Positions 29,781 to 34,535 of a stretch of 34,535 nucleotides of DNA are shown in pieces. The first letter of the stretch is position 1. Every line of letters begins with the position of its first letter. The stretch comes from an uncultured Collinsella sp. Lineage in GTDB: Bacteria; Actinomycetota; Coriobacteriia; Coriobacteriales; Coriobacteriaceae. Made by a program: the position numbers and the translations under genes. The notes under the pieces are model-generated. The model searched no databases. It was given only the letters and a program-made list of their open reading frames with translations, and was not told the DNA's origin. Location of the stretch: contig CALFDJ010000037.1 of the NCBI GenBank assembly GCA_937950325.1, forward strand, positions 1 through 34,535, in the 5' to 3' direction.

Positions 29781-30554
29781 CTACCAAAACGTTCTCGTGT
29801 GAATGTAACTATCTTTTCTATAATCGAAATTCTTCTTCGCCATAGCACTGTTGGCGTATTTACCTCTCATGTCGTTATATCCGAGGCCTCTCTTCGAAAG
29901 CTCGGACAGACCCTGATCTCGTAATCTATTAGCCGCCTTTTCATAACGTGCGATGTCTTTCTTAGAACGAGACTGACGAGCATTTCTATACTCGTTCGCA
30001 GCTGCGTTAAACTTATCACCCGCACGTCTTATAGCTTTTGAATCTGCACGATCTTTCTTAACATCCTGATTAATATAGTCGCTTCTGACCTTGGCTGAAG
30101 CAAGAGACCCGGCGAGCAACGTATTAACGATAGCCCTACCCTTTTTTATTCCGGCAGCTCTCTGTTGAACATAAGCACTATAAGCAAAGGGACCGATTAA
30201 TGCGGAATTTACTGCGTTTCTTACCGGTCCTCTCTTAGCAAGTTCATTCGCATAATTGTCATCAAATTCTTGGGAACGCTTTGCTCTCTGAGAATATTCT
30301 TTTGCCTTCCATTTGTATTTCATGGATCGATCAATCGAATTTGACTTGTGCTCGCTTAAAGCTCTGTCTGCTTTATCCTTATATTTTTGCGCCTTACGGG
30401 CATACCTGTTAGTAGCAAAACTACTATATCTCTTTTTTTCAGCATTGGTGAGAGAACCATTCTCGTTTTGATAACGACGAACTCCCCACTTTTGACCCTT
30501 AATGCCGTGGTGTACGAGAACGTCGGAATACGAATAATTATATGTCCACACCAT
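29781..30554 (-). CDS. Tagged basic helical protein, 257 aa
   Basis: ATG 30554 follows GAGAGAGGGGGTTT. It starts with the tag MVWTYNYSYSDVLVHHGIKG followed by QKWGVRRYQ. The rest is very basic and helical (RYARKAQKYKDKADRALSEH, KYKWKAKEYSQRAKRSQEFD), with a hydrophobic stretch (NSALIGPFAYSAYVQQRAAG) and ends SYIHTRTFW. High Lys/Arg content and helical repeats suggest a DNA-associated internal head protein. It lies between large terminase and the toxin-like gene, both close-packed in the operon. No catalytic motif is seen. Confidence 0.82.
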   Translation of the reverse strand: MVWTYNYSYSDVLVHHGIKGQKWGVRRYQNENGSLTNAEKKRYSSFATNRYARKAQKYKDKADRALSEHKSNSIDRSMKYKWKAKEYSQRAKRSQEFDDNYANELAKRGPVRNAVNSALIGPFAYSAYVQQRAAGIKKGRAIVNTLLAGSLASAKVRSDYINQDVKKDRADSKAIRRAGDKFNAAANEYRNARQSRSKKDIARYEKAANRLRDQGLSELSKRGLGYNDMRGKYANSAMAKKNFDYRKDSYIHTRTFW

Positions 30555-30568
30555 AAACCCCCTCTCTC

Positions 30569-32314
30569 TTAATCAAACATTTCTATGTTTATCTTATATG
30601 AAACAAAAGCATCCATTAAAGCGGCGAACGCATCAATCTTTGCATCGTAACGCTTCTTGGAAAGTTTTCTATTGCCGTTCGTGTCTTCAAGAACGATACA
30701 ATTTCCCATGGCAAATTCCATAAGTTGTTCGTCGAAGATAAGCGCCCGTTCTTGAGCTAGCTTTTTAAGTTCTCCAAGAGGAACAGATTCGGTTTTAGAA
30801 CCCTGAATAACTTTCTCGATACCCATGGGGCCGTTTTCCGTTTCCCAACGATTGACAAATTCTTTTGCATTATATGGGTCATATCCAAACGACCTTACGT
30901 CGTACTCATGATCCATAATAAACGTATCAAGATCGTCGTATACATCCATCATGTTGAGAACGGTTCCGGGCATAACAGAAAGAGTTCCCTCTACCATAAA
31001 CGTTTCATACTTTTCCCGCATAGCTCGAGGAAGCTGGCTCATTGTAAGCTCGGAAATATAGTTTCTTGTCTTCACGCCGAACGATCCGTCAGAAAGAGGA
31101 AATAGGAAAGTAAATGCACAGAAGTCGTCGCCTTGAGAAAGGTCGGCACCAAGAGCGCATTCCATTTGCCAGAATTCCCTTCGGGAATGAACTTTGGTTT
31201 CCTCGTATGTAAAGAAGTAGGTGAAACCCTCCATGGGTATGCCAAAACGCTTGGCCAAAATATCGTTCCGAGCAGCTGGAACTTTCTCGGCTCTTTCAAC
31301 ATCAAGTTGATACGTTTCGTATTTCACCGTTCTTCCAAGATTGGGATTGGCCTTGAGCCATAGATCGGGTCTAGAAACTTCTTTAACATCGTCGAGCTTA
31401 TACCACCAGATAGACACATGAGGGTTGATGTATTCACCTTTGAGAATGTCGGCCAACTCCATTTTGACGGTATCGCCACTTCCATTTCGAACTGTTCCTT
31501 CTGAACTTGTGGCAATGATAAGCCAGTCGTCATTCTTTGAAGCGCCTTGCTCAATTGCTCCGATTACATCTTCTCGAACATCACCAGACAGCCACTCGTC
31601 GACCGATGCAACCTTGCATCTAAGGCCTTGTAGCTTGTCGATAGTCATAGGACGAACTTCAAGAAGAGAATTGGTAAGAAAGTTCTCTACGCCTTTCTTC
31701 GTTGAAGCTAGCTTAACCCGATTCGCTTTCGATCCCGTTGTGTTCTGAAGAGAACCCTCAGTCAAGAATTGAAATAGGGGACCGCGTGCTCGGGTTACGG
31801 CGGTTCGGTATGCAGACATAACCTCTTCGGCTTGTCTCATAGTGGGAGCGGTGGTTATTTGATGTGTGGTAGATGTGTCCACATTCTCATAATAAGCATG
31901 AATGCATGTGTCGTAAAGAGACTTTGCCGCGCCTCTACCGACTATAAGATACTGCTTATTAATAAGTCGTTTAAGCGTCCTTCTCTTTACGAATTCTCCA
32001 CCTTTTCTACCATTTCCATATGGCTCCCAAATATGTCTGTCAACATAATACCACCAACCGAATACCTGTTCGCCCCAAAGCTTAAAGGAATCAAGAAGAT
32101 GAAGGTCCGATCCATCGGTAAGGCACATTTCGTTTTCGCAAAAGGCTATCCAACCTTCGACTTTCTTATCGTCATAATATACACCGGGGTTGGCAATAAG
32201 ATCGTCAATTCGGTTCATCTCTTGAGAGATCTCGCGATTGATCGGGATCTCTCCGGCAAGAACTTTATCACGGAATTCGCCATAGTATTTCGGTGTAGCG
32301 GTATTTGATAACAT
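30569..32314 (-). CDS. Terminase large subunit, 581 aa
   Basis: ATG 32314 follows the tagged 143-aa gene without a strong site (GAAGAAGTAATC). The ATPase domain has a Walker A-like GRGAAKS (residues 127-132 region) and Walker B CKVASVDEW (233-241). The nuclease domain begins at LGADLSQGDDFCAFTF with Asp391 and ends with DAFAALMDAFVSYK, supplying the acidic metal ligands. RNDILAKRFGIPMEGF between them is typical of Terminase_1-family proteins. It translocates DNA through the portal and cuts concatemers. Full length for the family. Confidence 0.95.
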   Translation of the reverse strand: MLSNTATPKYYGEFRDKVLAGEIPINREISQEMNRIDDLIANPGVYYDDKKVEGWIAFCENEMCLTDGSDLHLLDSFKLWGEQVFGWWYYVDRHIWEPYGNGRKGGEFVKRRTLKRLINKQYLIVGRGAAKSLYDTCIHAYYENVDTSTTHQITTAPTMRQAEEVMSAYRTAVTRARGPLFQFLTEGSLQNTTGSKANRVKLASTKKGVENFLTNSLLEVRPMTIDKLQGLRCKVASVDEWLSGDVREDVIGAIEQGASKNDDWLIIATSSEGTVRNGSGDTVKMELADILKGEYINPHVSIWWYKLDDVKEVSRPDLWLKANPNLGRTVKYETYQLDVERAEKVPAARNDILAKRFGIPMEGFTYFFTYEETKVHSRREFWQMECALGADLSQGDDFCAFTFLFPLSDGSFGVKTRNYISELTMSQLPRAMREKYETFMVEGTLSVMPGTVLNMMDVYDDLDTFIMDHEYDVRSFGYDPYNAKEFVNRWETENGPMGIEKVIQGSKTESVPLGELKKLAQERALIFDEQLMEFAMGNCIVLEDTNGNRKLSKKRYDAKIDAFAALMDAFVSYKINIEMFD

Positions 32315-32316
32315 GA

Positions 32317-32748
32317 TTACTTCTTCTTATTCGGGTTCGGGAAGACGTAATTCGCAAGCTTAGTTCCGTCGGGATCGTCGCCTCCAAGGCGAAGATAACC
32401 GGCATAAGCAAGACCACCGATTATTGCCGAACTAAGAACTCGACCACCTGTCGACTTCATAAAATTCATAACCGTGTTTCTTCCTTTATGCAGATCATCG
32501 TTGACAAGTGTTCTATACTTCTTCTCAAGTTCAAGTCTAGAAACTTCCTTGCGGAGATCGTCATCGGAAAGAGTTCTTCTATTCTTATACGTAGCCTTAC
32601 GCCTTTTGACTTCAGACCTATTTGCATCAGATTCGAGCTTTCCTCGAGCTCTTTGCAGTTGGGCCTCGGTTCTTCTAATACCCCACTTCATACCTTTAAT
32701 TCCATGATGTTCCAAAATATCAGAATTAGAATAATTATACTCCCACAA
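32317..32748 (-). CDS. Tagged small head-region protein, 143 aa
   Basis: A TTG start at 32748 is chosen because GAGGTGATATTT precedes it and because it aligns the tag with the other two tagged proteins (WEYNYSNSDILEHHGIKGMK then WGIRR). A basic coiled coil follows (TEAQLQRARGKLESDANRSE, RKEVSRLELEKKYRTLVNDD). A C-terminal hydrophobic helix (GGRVLSSAIIGGLAYAGYLR) and a basic end complete it. Located directly before the large terminase. Function unknown; an internal head or membrane-inserting ejection protein is possible. Confidence 0.8.
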   Translation of the reverse strand: MWEYNYSNSDILEHHGIKGMKWGIRRTEAQLQRARGKLESDANRSEVKRRKATYKNRRTLSDDDLRKEVSRLELEKKYRTLVNDDLHKGRNTVMNFMKSTGGRVLSSAIIGGLAYAGYLRLGGDDPDGTKLANYVFPNPNKKK

Positions 32749-32765
32749 AAATATCACCTCGATTC

Positions 32766-33023
32766 CTAAGCAAGCTTCCAAACTTTCTGACCGTCAATAT
32801 TTCGGCCGTATGAATCTTGAATGGGACCGCCATCAGAATCTTCTAAAGAATAATACTCGTACAAGTCATCTCCTATCATATCGTAGGAGGGCGCTGTACC
32901 GGTTATCAATCTTCCCGACTTGTCGTGAGCGGTAATTCCTTTAGATAGACTGTCAGCGGTCACGGTGTCTGCCGTAAGATCAATTAGAGTTCGGCTACCG
33001 TATATTACCTTGCTGACAGCCAT
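32766..33023 (-). CDS. Small virion-surface-type protein, 85 aa
   Basis: ATG 33023 lies a few bases after the stop of the 54-aa gene; the site is weak, so coupling is likely. The sequence MAVSKVIYGSRTLIDLTADT, then VTADSLSKGITAHDKSGRLI and TGTAPSY is a module known from phage tail and fibre proteins (xxGxTAHDxxGxxITG). A short acidic tail ends in NIDGQKVWKLA. As a stand-alone protein beside the connector gene it may be a decoration or neck-fibre protein. Confidence 0.75.
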   Translation of the reverse strand: MAVSKVIYGSRTLIDLTADTVTADSLSKGITAHDKSGRLITGTAPSYDMIGDDLYEYYSLEDSDGGPIQDSYGRNIDGQKVWKLA

Positions 33024-33029
33024 ACTCTA

Positions 33030-33194
33030 TTACGCCGCCTGCCCAGCGATCGTGGCGGTCATGCCACCAGCGCTGTTCGCGGTCTCCTCGTAAGGAATGG
33101 CGTTGACCGTAACCTGAGACAGAGCGTTATAACTCTCATCCGGAACAACAACCTGCTGAGTAGTCTTGGGGGTAACCGTCTTCTGCCCCGACAT
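33030..33194 (-). CDS. Small virion module protein, 54 aa
   Basis: ATG 33194 lies within the last 59 bp of the connector gene in another frame, after GATTATATTT and with no Shine-Dalgarno match. The product reads MSGQKTVTPKTTQQVVVPDE, then SYNALSQVTVNAIPYEETAN and ends GMTATIAGQAA. The xTPTxxxQxVxPDxxYxALSxVTVxAIPYEET pattern is a familiar small virion module also found inside larger tail proteins. It forms a pair with the 85-aa gene that follows. The pair is probably co-expressed. Confidence 0.72.
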   Translation of the reverse strand: MSGQKTVTPKTTQQVVVPDESYNALSQVTVNAIPYEETANSAGGMTATIAGQAA

Positions 33195-33543
33195 AAATAT
33201 AATCTACAATTGTGAGTCGCCACTCAATCTCTCGTAACTGACGCTCTATAGCATCGGTCAAAGAACTGCTTGAGGGAGGATCAAAAGAAAGCTTTACACG
33301 AAAATATACATACGTTTTTACACTGTTAACCAGAATCGCAGAGGCATTCGTTCCAATAAAATCTTTCCATGTTTCATCCGGTCCAGTAATAGCAAAACCA
33401 CCAGGAGGACCAATTCCGATTTGATTGGTTATAGCTAGAGCAGTGTTTATTGACATAACGATCTGTTGATCAAAAATATCGTATTCTGTTGTGATTCCCA
33501 ATTGAAGCTTGATTGAATTAAGAATACTCTCTTTTAATTCCAA
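33136..33543 (-). CDS. Head-tail connector (gp6-like) protein, 135 aa
   Basis: It uses TTG 33543 with AAGGGGTGATCATAT upstream; no ATG is available. The sequence ELKESILNSIKLQLGITTEY, DQQIVMSINTALAITNQIGI, GPDETWKDFIGTNASAILVN and VKTYVYFRVKLSFDPPSSSS matches small helical adaptor proteins that dock on the portal. The last residues (AEDGYPQDYSAGCCSG) overlap the 54-aa gene and may be less conserved. It is unusual for this gene to lie before the large terminase and away from the capsid gene. Confidence 0.82.
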   Translation of the reverse strand: MELKESILNSIKLQLGITTEYDIFDQQIVMSINTALAITNQIGIGPPGGFAITGPDETWKDFIGTNASAILVNSVKTYVYFRVKLSFDPPSSSSLTDAIERQLREIEWRLTIVDYIYVGAEDGYPQDYSAGCCSG

Positions 33544-33560
33544 ATATGATCACCCCTTTC

Positions 33561-33971
33561 TCACTTCCATGGACAAGTATCGTTCGGTGTTCTTTCTATC
33601 GGAAGTTTTGACAGCATTTCTGCGGTTCCATAATGGATCGCTTTGTGTGTTCTATACGAAGTACAAATCAGATACTCAGGATTAAGAATATCGGGATTGA
33701 ATTTTGTAAGATCGTTGACCATCATTGGATTCATGTGATGGATGTGTATGGTACTATGTATCTCATAATCCTCACAACCCAAATCACAGCCGAGATCTCG
33801 TATGATTACCTTGTCCCGTATTCGTTTCCATTCATCGGAGTGGTAAAATATCTGATTGAGTCTTCTCCTAGATCCAAAAGTCGGAACTCCGACTCTACCG
33901 TCCAGTTTTAAATAGTTAAACCTGTCAAGGTAATCATCAAATGTAACTAACTCGCTATAAGTTCTCACCAT
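33561..33971 (-). CDS. HNH endonuclease, 136 aa
   Basis: ATG 33971 lies within the end of the small terminase gene (GGAG-CCTTTCG-ATG). The core is HSDEWKRIRDKVIIRDLGCD, then a ββα-metal motif: STIHIHHMNPM (His78/His79), ILNPEYLICTSYRTHKAIHY (Asn97, His109). Cys62, Cys66, Cys103 and Cys133 could hold a structural zinc. HNH proteins of this size beside terminase genes assist DNA cutting during packaging in HK97-type phages. The domain assignment is firm; the packaging role is by context. Confidence 0.9.
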   Translation of the reverse strand: MVRTYSELVTFDDYLDRFNYLKLDGRVGVPTFGSRRRLNQIFYHSDEWKRIRDKVIIRDLGCDLGCEDYEIHSTIHIHHMNPMMVNDLTKFNPDILNPEYLICTSYRTHKAIHYGTAEMLSKLPIERTPNDTCPWK

Positions 33972-34305
33972 CGAAAGGCTCCAAACCGCTATAGGTTTTC
34001 ATAGCCGCAAGAGCATTAGCATAAATCTCGGTTGTTTGCTGAGCAGATTGAATTGCATCGGCTTTTGCCTTAAGAAGAGCGTTCTCTCTCTCGATCTTCT
34101 TCAACTCCGCTTGTCCTCTAGCCGATCCAGCCTTCAAAAGTTGCGTTAAAACTTGCGAAGAGATCGTTCCATCGAGCAATTGCTGCTCTGCAACATCGTA
34201 TGCTAGGGCTATGAGCTGATTCTCCCTTGCTTCGGGAGTTAAAGCACGCCTTCTTTTAATCAAATCCGAAGACTTCTTTGGCTGTTCTCCCTTAGTTCGG
34301 GACAT
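33955..34305 (-). CDS. Putative small terminase subunit, 116 aa
   Basis: The start is ATG 34305 (MSRTKGEQPKKSSDLIKRRR) behind AAAGGAGGCTATGAA; an extension to 34338 lacks a site. It has a basic N terminus, then LTPEARENQLIALAYDVAEQ, QLLDGTISSQVLTQLLKAGS and a coiled coil (QAELKKIERENALLKAKADA). The layout of DNA-binding helices followed by an oligomerising coiled coil, and its place at the head of the packaging operon next to HNH, fit a small terminase. Some databases leave this family unnamed. Confidence 0.78.
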   Translation of the reverse strand: MSRTKGEQPKKSSDLIKRRRALTPEARENQLIALAYDVAEQQLLDGTISSQVLTQLLKAGSARGQAELKKIERENALLKAKADAIQSAQQTTEIYANALAAMKTYSGLEPFDGENL

Positions 34306-34351
34306 TTCATAGCCTCCTTTCGGCAAAAAATTAAGCATTATGTATTAGTTA

Positions 34352-34373
34352 TCATGGTCTTTTGCAGGGTTTA
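34352..34373 (+). repeat. Left arm of a perfect 22-bp inverted repeat
   Basis: It begins TCATGGTC and ends AGGGTTTA; the exact reverse complement is at 34472-34493. The arms enclose 98 bp upstream of the terminase operon. Candidate roles: invertible segment, packaging (cos/pac) site, or operator pair. Confidence 0.85.
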
Positions 34374-34471
34374 CAGGCGGTTTATGAGCAGTATAGAACC
34401 CAAAGGAAAGGAAGTTAAGGAGCTATGGCAGATTGTCCGTGGAGAGAGCAAGCTAGAAGGGAGCCCACCCA
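34374..34471. other. 98-bp segment between the inverted repeats
   Basis: On the plus strand TTTTGC (in the left arm), 16 bp, TTATGA resembles the array promoters but points away from the terminase. A plus-strand frame from 34384 to 34533 (49 aa, MSSIEPKGKEVKELWQIVRG) and one from 34425 (22 aa, behind AAGGAGCT) are open, but neither is convincing. No minus-strand gene is present. Confidence 0.4.
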
Positions 34472-34493
34472 TAAACCCTGCAAAAGACCATGA
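34472..34493 (-). repeat. Right arm of the perfect 22-bp inverted repeat
   Basis: Exact reverse complement of 34352-34373 (begins TAAACCCT on the plus strand and ends GACCATGA). Confidence 0.85.
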
Positions 34494-34535
34494 CCGTTTT
34501 GTTTCACCAAAATATCCCCCGGAGAATTTTTGAAG

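Noticed and set aside
34384..34533. Plus-strand frames of 49 and 22 codons upstream of the small terminase gene
   Set aside because: Weak or badly spaced ribosome sites, no recognisable family, overlap with the inverted repeat, and all other genes are on the opposite strand. Kept only as a remark.
1..34535. Lysogeny, integration or mobile-element functions (integrase, repressor, IS transposase)
   Set aside because: No gene in the window resembles these. Their absence here says nothing about the rest of the genome.

Overview
The window is the late region of a tailed bacteriophage or prophage with a siphovirus-type long non-contractile tail. Every convincing gene is on the minus strand, so transcription runs from about 34.3 kb down to position 1. 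The order is packaging and head genes, tail genes, baseplate/fibre genes, lysis genes, then a dense set of very small genes. The host is not certain. GC looks mid-40s percent by eye (not counted), Shine-Dalgarno sites are strong (AGGAGG type), and the endolysin, Gp37-like tail protein and DUF6353 proteins resemble those of phages of gut or oral Firmicutes and Coriobacteriia. No integrase, repressor or replication gene lies in the window, so lifestyle cannot be read from it.

Right part (34.3-23.2 kb, packaging and head): putative small terminase, HNH nuclease, head-tail connector, two small virion-surface-like proteins, large terminase, portal, and one polypeptide fusing an S78 prohead protease to an HK97-type major capsid protein. 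Three proteins around the terminase share a nearly identical N-terminal tag (YNYxxSDxLxHxGIxGxKWGxRR). One of them also carries a papain-fold toxin/deamidase-like domain. The capsid gene ends on a textbook -1 slippery heptamer (CCCAAAA). The next reading frame, which has no ribosome-binding site, opens directly from it, so a longer capsid form with a C-terminal surface domain is likely. Next come a small virion protein, head-tail closure and tail completion proteins, and the major tail tube protein.

Middle (23.1-8.0 kb, tail and lysis): tail assembly chaperone genes, an HK97 gp10-like protein, a 2118-residue tape measure protein with an internal 63-residue repeat, the distal tail protein, a Gp37-like tail protein, two receptor/fibre proteins, a protein with carbohydrate-binding-like modules, several small conserved phage proteins, a small HELGH zinc metallopeptidase-like protein, a membrane-anchored coiled coil, an endolysin and a holin.

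Left part (8.0-0 kb): an array of small, mostly single-gene cassettes, many encoding tiny membrane proteins. Fourteen near-identical promoters occur here, each TTTCGC(GA), exactly 17 bp, then TTATGA. Most are preceded by an intrinsic terminator whose T-tract merges into the next -35 element. One promoter appears to drive only a roughly 95-nt RNA. Two DUF6353 paralogues lie here, and the last gene runs off the left edge.

Other signals cut across genes. GATATTT occurs about 41 times on the transcribed strand with almost no reverse copies. The 10-mer TCAAAATGGA occurs nine times on that strand in all three frames and was not seen on the other. A perfect 22-bp inverted repeat flanks 98 bp just upstream of the terminase operon.
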